From NCBI RefSeq assembly GCF_017894385.1, contig NZ_CP059560.1:5216501-5280500 (forward strand): DNA of 64,000 nucleotides, read 5' to 3'. Numbering within the stretch: position 1 is the stretch's first letter; each line of letters starts with the position of its first letter. Below, piece after piece: positions 8,634 through 17,713 of this stretch. The notes beneath the pieces were generated by a model. It saw only the letters and a list, made by a program, of their open reading frames with translations. It did no database searches and was not told the DNA's origin. The stretch is from Aromatoleum petrolei. GTDB taxonomy: Bacteria; Pseudomonadota; Gammaproteobacteria; Burkholderiales; Rhodocyclaceae. The translations under genes and the position numbers were made by a program.

Positions 8634-9173
8634 ATGAGCGCCCTCGCCCGCCTGTTCCGTCACCTTTGGCTGGACGCCGGCGACGCCCGGCGGATCGTCG
8701 GGCCGGACACGCTGCAGCGCCTGGAGGTGCGCGTGCGCGACAGCGAACGGCAGCACACGGGGGAAATCTGCGTGTGCGTGGAGGCCAGTCTGCCGTTGAG
8801 CTATCTGTGGCGCCATCTGAGGGGCGCCCCGATCGCCACCGTCGTGCGGGAACGGGCAGTGACGCTGTTCGGAAAATTGCGCGTGTGGGATACCGAACTC
8901 AATAATGGCGTCCTGATCTACCTGCAGCTCGCCGAGCACCGCATCGAGATTGTGGCCGACCGCGCCGTGGCGCGGACCGTGAGCGAAGACGAATGGCGAC
9001 GCATGATCGACGAGGCCACTCCGGATTTTCGCGCCGGTCGCTACGCGGCAGGATTGGAACGCACGATCGACGCAGTGGATGCGGTGCTACGCATGGCTTT
9101 TCCCTCGACGGAAGCCGGTGCCGAAGGCAGCGGGCGTGCAAACCAGTTGCCGAACCAACCCGTGGTGCGCTGA
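8634..9173 (+). CDS. Second TPM-domain protein, no signal peptide
   Basis: A 179-residue protein and third member of the lemA operon. It carries a TPM-like domain (QHTGEICVCVEASLPLSYLWRHL...VWDTELNNGVLIYLQLAEHRIEIVADRAVAR) but no signal peptide or tail, unlike the gene before it. ATG 8634 is chosen because GGAGG at 8622-8626 sits seven bases upstream; ATG 8628 in the same frame is too close to it. Such short TPM proteins often accompany lemA and the longer TPM gene. Function unknown. Confidence 0.85.
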   Translation: MSALARLFRHLWLDAGDARRIVGPDTLQRLEVRVRDSERQHTGEICVCVEASLPLSYLWRHLRGAPIATVVRERAVTLFGKLRVWDTELNNGVLIYLQLAEHRIEIVADRAVARTVSEDEWRRMIDEATPDFRAGRYAAGLERTIDAVDAVLRMAFPSTEAGAEGSGRANQLPNQPVVR

Positions 9174-9182
9174 GCAGCGTCC

Positions 9183-9539
9183 CTATCCGCGCAGCGCCCG
9201 CCACGCGAGGAGCAGCCAGCCGGCGATCATCAGCGTGCCGCCAATCGGGGTGATCATTCCCAGCATTCGCCAGCCGCTCAGTGCCATGACGTAGAGGCTG
9301 CCGGAAAAGACGAGGGTGCCGAGCACCAGCAGAACCGCGGCAGACCCCGCGTTCGGTAGCCGCCAGGCACCGAGCGCGAGCAGGCCGGTCGCGTGCCACA
9401 TCTGGTATTGCACTGCGGTGTTCCACCACCCGAGCTCGGCTGCCCCGAGCACGTTGCGCAGGCCGTGGGCGCCGAAGGCTCCGAGGGCTACCCCGAGCGC
9501 GGCGAGCAGGCTGCCCGCAATCAGGATGGATCGATTCAT
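9183..9539 (-). CDS. DUF423 (YgdD-like) small membrane protein
   Basis: A 118-residue protein with four predicted transmembrane helices. The opening LLAALGVALGAFGAHGL and the FSGSLYVMALSG motif are typical of DUF423/YgdD. It sits in the inner membrane with no established function. It converges with the lemA-TPM operon, only 9 bases apart. The start is the Met before NRSILIAG; the ORF upstream of it looks like non-coding extension. Confidence 0.9.
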   Translation of the reverse strand: MNRSILIAGSLLAALGVALGAFGAHGLRNVLGAAELGWWNTAVQYQMWHATGLLALGAWRLPNAGSAAVLLVLGTLVFSGSLYVMALSGWRMLGMITPIGGTLMIAGWLLLAWRALRG

Positions 9540-9750
9540 GGTTTCGTGATGAGTCGGTTTTCCGCACGGCGCGCACCGCGCAGCTAAAGACGGGCCGATG
9601 CAAGGACAAGGGCTACGCCGGAGGACGATAGTGTCCGCCGACCTCGTCACCTGCGCAATGCCTGGCCGGTAGCAGCCGGTTCCTGAATCTCTGCGCCCTG
9701 GTGCGGATCGCGTGCGACATGCGGGGTGCGGGCCAGACCCCCAAATGCAT

Positions 9751-9786
9751 GAAGCTGCCCGCCCTAGCCATCGGGCGAGCAGCTTC
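9751..9786 (-). terminator. Probable terminator of the bzd transport genes
   Basis: Hairpin just downstream of bzdK (stop at 9794). GAAGCTGC at 9751-9758 pairs with GCAGCTTC at 9779-9786; after one mismatch, CGCCC pairs with GGGCG, leaving an 8-base loop. On the minus strand it is followed by only a short T run (ATTT). It probably ends the long bzd transcript. The rest of 9540-9750 holds no gene I can support. Confidence 0.55.
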
Positions 9787-9793
9787 GCCGTTC

Positions 9794-11152
9794 TTACTCG
9801 GTCACGACGCCGAGTTCACCGGCAAAGGCGAGCGGCTCCTCTTCATCGGGCGCATGCAGCGCATTGCGCGCGATCAGCGACACTGCGAACGCCGCAATCG
9901 CTCCGGGAATCGCAAAGAACAGGAAATTGAAGTGCAGCGGCATCGCCATGGCGAGCAGCGTGCCGCCGACGATGGGACCGAGAATCGCACCGCTGCGGCC
10001 CACGCCCGAGGCCCAGCCGATGCCGGTCGAGCGGATCGCCATCGGATAGAACTGCGCCGCATACGCGTACAGCAGGATCTGCGAACCGATGGTGGTCGCT
10101 CCGGCGAGCGCGACAAGCACGTACAGCACCGAGGTGGGGCTCTTGTAGCCGAGCAGGCTGATCGACACAGAGCCGATCACGAAGAAGATCATCAACACCG
10201 TCTTCAGGTGCAGACGATCCGCTACGACACCGCCTCCCACTGCGCCGAAGATGGCTCCGAGGTTCAGCACCAACAGGAAGGACAGGCTGGAGCCGAGACC
10301 ATACCCCGCCTGCGTCATCAGCTTCGGCAGCCACGACGCTAGCGCGTAAACCATCAGCAGGCACATGAAGAAGGCCACCCAGAACATGATCGTACTTAGC
10401 GCGCGGCCGTGCTTGAACAGCGCCACCAAGGGCACATGGCCGGTCTTTCCGGTCGGGAAGTCGTAACGGTCTCCGGGCTGAGGAACGAAGCGCTCTTCGA
10501 CGCGCGCGAGCAGGATGGCCGCCTCCCGGTCACGTTTGGCGTGCAGCAGGAAACCAATGGATTCGGGCAGCAGGTAGAAGATCACCGGCAGCAACAGCAG
10601 CGGGAGCCCCGCAACGAAGAACACGGATGACCAGCCGTACGCCGGGATTAGGTACATCCCCAGCCCCGCCGACAGCATGCCGCCCACGGAGTAGCCGCTG
10701 AACATGATCGCGACCAGCGTGGTGCGCAACTTCTTCGGTGAATACTCGGTCATCAGGGCGACGACGTTCGGCATCACGCCGCCAATTCCCAGTCCTGCGA
10801 TGAAGCGACAGACCGCGAATTCGGTGGCGTCACGTGCGAAGCCGTTGATAAACGTGAACAGGCTGAAGAGGGTCACGCACAGCGCAATCACCCTCTTGCG
10901 TCCAAAGCGGTCGGACATCGGACCGAAGATCAGTGCGCCGAACATCATGCCGAACAAGGCGTAGCTGCCGAGCGTCCCGGCCTGGATCGGCGTCAGCCCC
11001 CATTCCTTCATCAGCACCGGCAGCACCACGCCGTAGATGACGAGGTCGTAGCCGTCGAAGATGATGATCAGGGCACACCAGAACAGGACCTGCCAGTGGA
11101 AGCGATTGAACTTCGCTTCGTCTATCAGCTTATGTACATCGATGTTTCTCAT
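9794..11152 (-). CDS. bzdK: MFS aromatic acid:H+ symporter, probable benzoate transporter
   Basis: A 452-residue major facilitator with 12 predicted helices. The first helix holds FDGYDLVIYGVVLP, the AAHS (BenK/PcaK type) signature that includes a conserved acidic residue, followed by the family loop GPMSDRFGRKRV. It should import benzoate or a related aromatic acid with a proton. It is the last gene of the minus-strand bzd array, 73 bases after the ABC ATPase gene, and is followed by a hairpin. Azoarcus bzd clusters include an MFS gene called bzdK; the symbol rests on that context. Having both MFS and ABC systems suggests uptake at different benzoate concentrations. Confidence 0.9.
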   Translation of the reverse strand: MRNIDVHKLIDEAKFNRFHWQVLFWCALIIIFDGYDLVIYGVVLPVLMKEWGLTPIQAGTLGSYALFGMMFGALIFGPMSDRFGRKRVIALCVTLFSLFTFINGFARDATEFAVCRFIAGLGIGGVMPNVVALMTEYSPKKLRTTLVAIMFSGYSVGGMLSAGLGMYLIPAYGWSSVFFVAGLPLLLLPVIFYLLPESIGFLLHAKRDREAAILLARVEERFVPQPGDRYDFPTGKTGHVPLVALFKHGRALSTIMFWVAFFMCLLMVYALASWLPKLMTQAGYGLGSSLSFLLVLNLGAIFGAVGGGVVADRLHLKTVLMIFFVIGSVSISLLGYKSPTSVLYVLVALAGATTIGSQILLYAYAAQFYPMAIRSTGIGWASGVGRSGAILGPIVGGTLLAMAMPLHFNFLFFAIPGAIAAFAVSLIARNALHAPDEEEPLAFAGELGVVTE

Positions 11153-11225
11153 GCCGCCGTGTCTCCAGATATCGTTGTAATACCGCTGGGCTTCTCGCGG
11201 AGCCGCGCAGTTCTGTGATGGGCGG

Positions 11226-11942
11226 TCAGCTCACGCCCAGATGTTTGTGAAGCAGCTCCGGGTTCGCGCGCAGTTCGGCGCTGCTCGCCTCGTGGGCCAC
11301 CTTGCCCTTCACGAGGATGACGTTGCGATCGGAGATTGAGGTAACCGCAGCGTGATTCTTGTCGATCACGATGGTGGCGATGCCGGTGGCACGGATCTGG
11401 CGAACGATGTACCAGATCTCCTTGGCGATCAGCGGCGCCAGCCCCTCGGTGGCCTCGTCGAGGATCAGGAGGTCCGGATTCGTCATCAGCGCGCGCCCGA
11501 TCGTCAGCATCTGCTGCTCGCCGCCGGAAAGCTGGTTACCGCCGTTCGTGATCCGTTCGCCCAGCCGCGGGAAGGTATCCAGCACGCGCTCGTAGGTCCA
11601 GTCGCGCCGCCCATCGACGCCCGCTTTCGCCGCCATGATCAGGTTCTCGCGCACCGACAGGTTCGGGAAGATCCCCCTGCCCTCGGGCACGTAGGCGACG
11701 CCCTTGCGCGCGATGAGATAGGGCCGCGCGCCAGTCATCGTCTTGCCGCGCACCGCAACCCGACCGTGGCGCGGGCGCACGTGACCGAGCATGCTGCGGA
11801 TGAGCGTGGTCTTGCCCATGCCGTTGCGCCCCATCAGGCCGACCGTCTCGCCGCGGCTGATACGGAAATCGATGCCGTGCAGGATGTGGCTGCTGCCGTA
11901 GAAGGTGTGCAGCCCTTCCGCCTCCAGAAGTACATCACTCAT
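11226..11942 (-). CDS. ABC transporter ATP-binding protein, LivF type (bzd-associated)
   Basis: A 238-residue ATPase. Walker A GRNGMGKTTL, signature LSGGEQQ and Walker B LLILDEATEGLAP are intact. The start (ATG then SDVLLEAEGLHTFYG) overlaps the preceding ATPase gene by 8 bases, so the two are translationally coupled. With its LivG-type partner it would energise the two permeases of a HAAT-family importer. The set lies directly behind bzdA, so the substrate is likely benzoate or a related aromatic acid rather than an amino acid; in Azoarcus such genes are called bzdB. Confidence 0.9.
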   Translation of the reverse strand: MSDVLLEAEGLHTFYGSSHILHGIDFRISRGETVGLMGRNGMGKTTLIRSMLGHVRPRHGRVAVRGKTMTGARPYLIARKGVAYVPEGRGIFPNLSVRENLIMAAKAGVDGRRDWTYERVLDTFPRLGERITNGGNQLSGGEQQMLTIGRALMTNPDLLILDEATEGLAPLIAKEIWYIVRQIRATGIATIVIDKNHAAVTSISDRNVILVKGKVAHEASSAELRANPELLHKHLGVS

Positions 11943-12696
11943 CGTCCGGCTCCCCTTCACCCAGGTAGGCTTCCTGAACGGCGACACTGTCGCGGATCTG
12001 GTCCGGGGGGCCGCTTTCGAGCACCTGCCCCGTCACCATCACCGTGATCACGTCGGCGACCGCAAAGACCGCATCCATGTCATGCTCGACGAGCAGGATG
12101 GCGTGATCCGGCGTGAGCTTCTTGAGCAGTGCGACCATCGACTGCGACTCCTCGGGGCCCATGCCTGCAAGGGGCTCGTCAAGCAGCAGCACCGATGGCG
12201 CGGTCGCGAGCACCATCGCGATTTCCAGCTGTCGCTGCTCGCCATGGCTGAGGGTCGCCGCGACCACGTCGCGCCGCGCGGCAAGGCCGGCCTGCTCGAT
12301 GGCGCGGTCAGCAGCGTCGCACAGGTCGGCGAACGATACGGCTTTCGAGAAAACGCGCAGCGCGCGCGGTGCCCGCGACTGTGCGGCGAGGCGGCAGTTC
12401 TCGAATACCGTGAAGGCGGGAAAGATATTGGTGCGCTGGTAGCTGCGGCCGATCCCGGCACGCGAACGCTTGTCCGGACTCCAGCCCGAGATGTCCTGGC
12501 CGCGGTAGAGGATCTGCCCCGCCGTCGGGGGCAGGTCGCCGGACAGCAGGTTGATCAGCGTCGACTTGCCGGCGCCGTTCGGCCCGAGGACGGCGTGCAG
12601 CATGCCCTTGTGCATGTCCAGCGAGACATCCCGGTTGGCGTACAGACCGCCGAAGCGGCGCGACATGCCGCGCGCCGAGAGAACGAGCTCAGCCAT
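11935..12696 (-). CDS. ABC transporter ATP-binding protein, LivG type (bzd-associated)
   Basis: A 253-residue ATPase with Walker A GPNGAGKSTL, signature LSHGEQRQLE (a His in place of the usual second Gly, common in LivG) and Walker B VLLLDEPLAGM. It overlaps the upstream permease gene by 8 bases and the downstream LivF-type gene by 8 bases. It forms the ATPase pair of the bzd-linked aromatic acid importer. Confidence 0.9.
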   Translation of the reverse strand: MAELVLSARGMSRRFGGLYANRDVSLDMHKGMLHAVLGPNGAGKSTLINLLSGDLPPTAGQILYRGQDISGWSPDKRSRAGIGRSYQRTNIFPAFTVFENCRLAAQSRAPRALRVFSKAVSFADLCDAADRAIEQAGLAARRDVVAATLSHGEQRQLEIAMVLATAPSVLLLDEPLAGMGPEESQSMVALLKKLTPDHAILLVEHDMDAVFAVADVITVMVTGQVLESGPPDQIRDSVAVQEAYLGEGEPDDE

Positions 12697-13666
12697 TGCG
12701 GTTGCCTCCCCCGATCAGCAGGCCCTTGAGGCGCTTGGGAAGGCTCGACAGCCCCCCCGGCAGCACCATTACCACGGTCACGATGACGGCGCCCATCAGC
12801 AGTTGCCAGTGCTTCGTCAGCGCAGAGAACACCTCCTGCAGCACGACGAAGGCGAAGGCTCCGATCGCGGCGCCGTTGAGGGTGCCCATGCCTCCCAGGA
12901 TCACCATCAGCAGCACGTTGCCCGACTGGTGCCAGGAGAGGATTTCCGGAGTGACGAAACCGTACTGGCAGGCGGAGAAGAAGCCGGCCAGCCCGGCGAT
13001 TCCGCCCGCCGTCACGAAACCAGCGAGCTTGTACAGGAAAACCGGAAAGCCCAGCGACAGCATGCGGTGCTCGTTGCTGCGGATGCCCGCAAGCGCGTGC
13101 CCGAGCGGCGAACGCAGCAGCACGCGCAGGAACACGTAGGCCACGACCAGGAAGGCCAGCACGACGTAGTAGAACTGCATCGGCTCGTTGAGGTCGAGCA
13201 GCACCGTTTCGCCGATGCGCAGCTCCGGTTTCACGTTGAGGAAGGCGCCGTCCGAGCCCCCGCCCAGCGGCGTATCGTGAAACACGAAGTAGATCATCTG
13301 CGCGAAGGCGAGCGTGACCATGATGAAGTAGATCCCCTTCGTGCGTAGCACGAAGAGCCCTACGACAAAGGCGACCGCGGCACCGGTGAGGATGGCCGCG
13401 GGCAGCACCAGCCATAGATTTGCGGGATCGTACTTTGGCGACAGCAGCACCACGCTGTAGGCGGCCACCCCGAAAAACGCCGCGTGGCCGAAACTCACGA
13501 GCCCCGTGAAGCCGACCAACAGGTCCAGACTCATCGCGAAGATCGTCATGATCATGATCTTTGCGATCAACTCGTTGTAGTAGCCCGAGCCGAACATCGG
13601 GAACAGGGCCAGCACCAGCAGCACGAGCGGCAGGTAGTTGCGCTTCTTCCTTGCGGGCAGCGGCAT
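12689..13666 (-). CDS. ABC transporter permease, LivM type (bzd-associated)
   Basis: A 325-residue inner-membrane permease. The start is the ATG followed by PLPARKKRNYLPLVLLVLAL; the ORF upstream is Arg-rich and looks non-coding. About nine or ten hydrophobic segments and the SLDLLVGFTGLVSFGHAAFFGVAAY motif mark the LivM type. It begins 2 bases after the LivH-type gene ends and overlaps the LivG-type gene. It would form the channel for the aromatic acid importer. Confidence 0.9.
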   Translation of the reverse strand: MPLPARKKRNYLPLVLLVLALFPMFGSGYYNELIAKIMIMTIFAMSLDLLVGFTGLVSFGHAAFFGVAAYSVVLLSPKYDPANLWLVLPAAILTGAAVAFVVGLFVLRTKGIYFIMVTLAFAQMIYFVFHDTPLGGGSDGAFLNVKPELRIGETVLLDLNEPMQFYYVVLAFLVVAYVFLRVLLRSPLGHALAGIRSNEHRMLSLGFPVFLYKLAGFVTAGGIAGLAGFFSACQYGFVTPEILSWHQSGNVLLMVILGGMGTLNGAAIGAFAFVVLQEVFSALTKHWQLLMGAVIVTVVMVLPGGLSSLPKRLKGLLIGGGNRNG

Positions 13667-13668
13667 GG

Positions 13669-14535
13669 TCAGATCCTCCGGAAGATGCCTTCGGGCCGCC
13701 ACAGCAGCACCGCGGCCATCAGCACATAGACGGCGAGGCCCGCGTAATCGGGTGCGATCACCTTGCCGAAAGTGTCGGCCAGGCCGATTAGCAGCGCCGC
13801 CACCAGCGCCCCCCATACGGAACCCACGCCGCCGATCACGACGACCACGAAGCAAATGATCAGCACCTGGTTGCCCATGCCGGGATAAACCGATGACACC
13901 GGGGCAGCGAGCATCCCCGCGAATGCCGCGAGGGTGACGCCGAGTCCGAATACGATGCGGTAGATCAGGTCGATGTTGATGCCCAGCGCCTGCACCATCT
14001 CGCGGTTCGAACTGCCCGCGCGGATCATCATCCCGAGGCGGGTGTAGCGGATCAACCAGTACATGACGATCGCAAGCAGGATGCAGACGGCGGACATGAA
14101 CAGGCGATACACCGGATAATTCAGCGTGTCGCTCAGCTGGATCGACGCCGACAGCAGCTCGGGGATCGGTACGCCATGCACGTCGTCGCCGACGAGCAGG
14201 CTGCGAAGTTCCTCGAAGATCAGGATCAAGCCATAGGTGAGGAGGACCTGATCGAGGTGGTCGCGTTTATACAATCTGCTGAACAGCGCCCATTCCAGAA
14301 GGAAGCCGATCAGCACGCTCAGCACGATTCCCACCAGAATTGCGACGAGGAGATTCCCCGAGAGGGACGTGAGCGAGAACGCCATGTAGGCGCCCATCAT
14401 GTAGAAGCTGCCGTGGGCGAGGTTGATGATGCCCATGATGCCGAAGATCAGCGTCAGTCCGCTGGCCACCAGGAACAGCAGCAGCCCGTATTGAAGCGAG
14501 TTCAGCAGCTGGATCAGGAAGGTCGAGAAATCCAT
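13669..14535 (-). CDS. ABC transporter permease, LivH type (bzd-associated)
   Basis: A 288-residue permease with the LivH opening YGLLLFLVASGLTLIFGIMGIINLAHG. ATG 14535 is preferred because GGAGG sits eight bases upstream; ATG 14541 two codons earlier is too close to it. About eight hydrophobic segments. It follows the substrate-binding protein gene after a 180-base gap containing two hairpins, which may keep the permease less expressed than the binding protein. Confidence 0.9.
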   Translation of the reverse strand: MDFSTFLIQLLNSLQYGLLLFLVASGLTLIFGIMGIINLAHGSFYMMGAYMAFSLTSLSGNLLVAILVGIVLSVLIGFLLEWALFSRLYKRDHLDQVLLTYGLILIFEELRSLLVGDDVHGVPIPELLSASIQLSDTLNYPVYRLFMSAVCILLAIVMYWLIRYTRLGMMIRAGSSNREMVQALGINIDLIYRIVFGLGVTLAAFAGMLAAPVSSVYPGMGNQVLIICFVVVVIGGVGSVWGALVAALLIGLADTFGKVIAPDYAGLAVYVLMAAVLLWRPEGIFRRI

Positions 14536-14549
14536 CGCCATATCCCTCC

Positions 14550-14615
14550 GGGTGCCTCTGGCACCCGAGTGAAGGTGAAGCGGAGCGGGCGTTCGCCACC
14601 ACACGGGCGAACGCC
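14550..14615 (-). repeat. Two hairpins between the binding-protein and permease genes
   Basis: Hairpin A: GGGTGCC (14550-14556) pairs with GGCACCC (14560-14566) around 3 bases, just upstream of the permease ribosome site. Hairpin B: GGCGTTCGCC (14588-14597) pairs perfectly with GGCGAACGCC (14606-14615) around 8 bases. No T run follows either. In other ABC operons such hairpins stabilise the upstream binding-protein message or cause partial termination; that role is inferred here. The rest of 14616-14715 is GC-rich and gene-free. Confidence 0.6.
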
Positions 14616-14715
14616 TGACGAGGCAGTGGTGCCGCGCCGGCGAGGCTTATTCCGCGCGGGGGCGCCCCCTTTGTTGCACGCGCCCGCACAAGCCCCGCCG
14701 GGGCTGGCAACCGGG

Positions 14716-15903
14716 TTACATCCGGCAGCCGCGTGCCGGATCGGCCAGTGCCTTCGCAGCGACCGAAACAACCTTGTTCTGCTTCGCCTCCACCTTGCGG
14801 AGATAGATGTCCTGCACGGGGTTGTGCGCCTTCGACAATGTGAAGCGTCCGCGCGGGCTGTCGATGGTCGCCTTCTCCATCGCCGCGATCAGCGCCTCGC
14901 GCTTCGTGACGTCGCCGCCAGCGCCGGCCAGGCCCGCGGCGAAGAGCTGCGCCGCGTCATAGCCCTGCACGGAATACACATCGGGCTGCATCCTGTACGC
15001 CATCGCGTAGGCGGTACGGAAAGCCTTGTCCTTCGCGATGTCGAGCCCGTCCGCGTAATGCAGGGTGGTCAGGATGCCTTCGGCCGAATCGCCCTGCGCT
15101 TCCAGCGTCCCGTCGGTGAGGAAACCGGAGCCATACAGCGGAATGGTCTTCTTCAGACCCGCGGCGTCGTAGTCCTTCACGAACTTGACCGCTCCACCAC
15201 CCGCGAAGAACACGAACACGGCGTCGGGCTTGAGCGCAGCGATTTCGGTCAGATAGGGCTGGAATTCGACGTTCGGGAAGGGCAGGTACATTTCCTTCAC
15301 GACCTTGCCCCCCGCCTTCTCGAAGGCCTCCTTGAAGCCCGCGACCGACTGCTCCCCGAAGGAGTATTTCCAGCTCAGCGTGACGACGTTCTTGTGCTTT
15401 TTCTCGGCCATCACTTGCCCCATCGCGTAGGCAGGCTGCCAGGCGGAGAAGGACGTACGGAAGATGTTGGGCGAACACAGCGGACCGGTAATCTCGTCCG
15501 CGCCGGCGTTCGGCACGATCAGCAGCGTCTTGGTCTCGCGCGCCACGCGCGTCATCGCGAGCGCCACGCCCGAATGCACCGTGCCGATGAGGACGTCGAC
15601 GTTGTCGCGCTTGATCAGCTTATTGGCGTTCTCGGGCGCCTTTGCCGCGTCGGATTCGTCATCGACGGTGAAGTACTCGATCTCACGCCCGCCGAGCTTG
15701 CCCCCGCCCTGCTCCACGGCGAGTTTGAACCCGTTGGTGATCGCATTTCCCAGTGCCGCGTAGGTTCCCGTGTACGGCAGCATCAGGCCGACGCGGATCT
15801 TGTTGGCGCTCTGGGCGAACAGTGGTGCCCCGGGCAGGGCGAGGCCCCCCGCGATACCGGCAGTGGACAGCAGGAAACGACGGCGATTGAATCCTTGCTC
15901 CAT
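14716..15903 (-). CDS. Periplasmic substrate-binding protein, HAAT family, Tat signal (bzd-associated)
   Basis: A 395-residue type I periplasmic binding protein. The N-terminus NRRRFLLSTAGIAGGLALPG looks like a twin-arginine signal, so it may be exported folded. The mature part starts NKIRVGLMLPYTGTYAALG and continues as a LivJ/AmiC-like bilobal fold (KYSFGEQSVAGFKEAF, SVQGYDAAQLF). It lies 63 bases after bzdA and heads the importer genes. Sequence relatives bind aromatic acids as well as amino acids; position suggests benzoate or a close analogue. Confidence 0.88.
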   Translation of the reverse strand: MEQGFNRRRFLLSTAGIAGGLALPGAPLFAQSANKIRVGLMLPYTGTYAALGNAITNGFKLAVEQGGGKLGGREIEYFTVDDESDAAKAPENANKLIKRDNVDVLIGTVHSGVALAMTRVARETKTLLIVPNAGADEITGPLCSPNIFRTSFSAWQPAYAMGQVMAEKKHKNVVTLSWKYSFGEQSVAGFKEAFEKAGGKVVKEMYLPFPNVEFQPYLTEIAALKPDAVFVFFAGGGAVKFVKDYDAAGLKKTIPLYGSGFLTDGTLEAQGDSAEGILTTLHYADGLDIAKDKAFRTAYAMAYRMQPDVYSVQGYDAAQLFAAGLAGAGGDVTKREALIAAMEKATIDSPRGRFTLSKAHNPVQDIYLRKVEAKQNKVVSVAAKALADPARGCRM

Positions 15904-15966
15904 TTCACACTCCTCCTTTGGTGAGGCCGCTTGAGCGGCTCTGGTTATGTTTTTTTCGCGCGGGAT

Positions 15967-17568
15967 CTACGCCCCTGACAGCGAACGCAGCTTGAATCGC
16001 TGGATCTTTCCGGTGGCCGTCTTGGGCAGCTCGTCGACGAATTCCAGCCAACGGGGGTACTTGTACGGCGCGAGCTTGCTCTTGACGTGGAGCTTCAGCT
16101 CGTCCGCCAGCTCGGATGCGGGCATGCGGCCGGGCTTGAGCACGACGAAAGCCAGCGGCTTGATCAGGCCGTCATCGTCCGCCTTCCCGACCACGGCCGC
16201 TTCGAGCACCGCGGCATGCGTGATGAGGGCAGACTCGACCTCGATCGGCGAGACGTAGATGCCGCCGACCTTGAGCATGTCGTCGTTGCGCCCGGCGTAC
16301 ACGTAGTTGCCTTCTGCGTCCTGGCTGTACTTGTCGCCGCTGCGCGTCCATTGGCCGACGAAGGTCTCGCGGCTCTTCGTACGGTTGTTCCAATAAAGAG
16401 CGGCGCTAGTCGGGCCGCGCACCTGGAGTTCGCCCGCTTCGCCCTGAGCCACGTCCTCCCCATCATCGCCGATCAGGCGCAGCTCATAGCCCGGCACCGG
16501 CCTGCCGCTGGTGCCGTAATGAACGTCCCCCGACCTGTTCGACAAGAAGATGTGCAGCATCTCGGTCGAACCCAGTCCGTCGAGGATCTCGACGCCGAAA
16601 TGCTCAGTCCAGCGATTGCCCACTTCGGCGGGGAGGGCTTCGCCGGCGGAGGTACAGCGCCGGATCGACAGCTCCTCGCGTCCCGGCAGGATCGGGCTCG
16701 CCAACATCGATGCATATAGCGTCGGCACGCCGCAATAGATCGTCGGCTGGTGCTCGCGCAGCACGCGGAAAACCGCATCCGGCGTCGGACGTTCATCCAT
16801 GAGCACGGCCGTGGCACCCACCGCGAACGGGAAGGTCAGGCCATTGCCCAGTCCGTAAGCGAAAAACAGCTTCGCAGCCGAGAATACGACATCGTTCTCG
16901 CACACGCCAAGGATCGGCTTCGCGTAAAGCTCGGCCGTCTGGATCAGGCTGGAATGTAGATGCACAGTGCCTTTGGGCGCACCGGTGGAACCCGACGAAT
17001 ACAGCCAGAAACAGGGATCGTCGCAACAGGTTTGTGCCGCCTCATACGGCGGCCGCGGGGCAGCGATGAGTTCGGCGAAGTCGACATGCCCGCCACGCGT
17101 GCCCGAATCGCCGCCGGAAACGACGACGTTCTTGATGAAGGGGCTCGCCTCGATCGCATTGGCAAAGGCCGGCAAGAGGGCCGACGAAACCACGAGGCCG
17201 CGCGCACGACTGTCGCGCAGCATGTAGGTGTAATCGGATGCCGTCAGCAGTGTGTTGACGGGAATCGGCACGACCCCGGCCTTGATACAGCCAAGGAAGG
17301 CCGTCGGAAAATCGATGGTGTCGAGCAGGCACAGCAGTACCCGCTCTTCCATGCGCATGCCCATTTCGCCCAAGGCGTGCGCAAAGCGATCGACGCGCTC
17401 GGCAAGTTGCGCATAGGTATAGCTTCCCGCGCGGTCGATCACTGCGGTCTTGCCGCCACGGCCCGCGCGCAGGTTGCGCTCGATGAGGTCGTGCGCGGCG
17501 TTGTACTCGCGCGGGATGGTGATGCGCGGAGGACTGACACTTTGATCCGCGACGCTGAGTTCTGCCAT
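15967..17568 (-). CDS. bzdA: Benzoate-CoA ligase
   Basis: A 533-residue ANL-superfamily ligase that activates benzoate to benzoyl-CoA with ATP and CoA, the first step of the pathway. Seen: P-loop-like YSSGSTGAPKG (A3), LGSTEMLHIFLSN (A5), YGTSGRPVPGYE, RSGDKYSQDAEGNYVYAGRNDDMLKVGG (A7-A8) and the catalytic Lys near the end in LPKTATGKIQR. The ATG (MAELSVADQ) is preceded by GAGGAGGAG; the ORF upstream runs through a palindromic repeat and is not coding. It follows bzdZ and is last in the catabolic series before the transport genes, as in Azoarcus. Confidence 0.95.
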   Translation of the reverse strand: MAELSVADQSVSPPRITIPREYNAAHDLIERNLRAGRGGKTAVIDRAGSYTYAQLAERVDRFAHALGEMGMRMEERVLLCLLDTIDFPTAFLGCIKAGVVPIPVNTLLTASDYTYMLRDSRARGLVVSSALLPAFANAIEASPFIKNVVVSGGDSGTRGGHVDFAELIAAPRPPYEAAQTCCDDPCFWLYSSGSTGAPKGTVHLHSSLIQTAELYAKPILGVCENDVVFSAAKLFFAYGLGNGLTFPFAVGATAVLMDERPTPDAVFRVLREHQPTIYCGVPTLYASMLASPILPGREELSIRRCTSAGEALPAEVGNRWTEHFGVEILDGLGSTEMLHIFLSNRSGDVHYGTSGRPVPGYELRLIGDDGEDVAQGEAGELQVRGPTSAALYWNNRTKSRETFVGQWTRSGDKYSQDAEGNYVYAGRNDDMLKVGGIYVSPIEVESALITHAAVLEAAVVGKADDDGLIKPLAFVVLKPGRMPASELADELKLHVKSKLAPYKYPRWLEFVDELPKTATGKIQRFKLRSLSGA

Positions 17569-17607
17569 TTGCTCCTCCTCTGCTTGGTCTGGGTCGACAG
17601 ACAACTG

Positions 17608-17667
17608 CCGTTCGGGCTGAGCATGTCGAAGCCCACCACCGCCCTTCGACAAGCTCAGGGCGAACGG
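17608..17667. repeat. REP-like imperfect palindrome between bzdZ and bzdA
   Basis: Two 26-base arms (17608-17633 and 17642-17667) pair with five mismatches around an 8-base loop. The core GCCCTTCGACAAGCTCAGGG is a repeat very common between genes in GC-rich proteobacteria. In the transcript it would form a strong hairpin just ahead of the bzdA ribosome site. Probably a scattered extragenic palindrome. Confidence 0.7.
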
Positions 17668-17713
17668 ATGTCTTAACAACCGGATCACTGACCCGGGCGG
17701 CGCTGCGGATATC

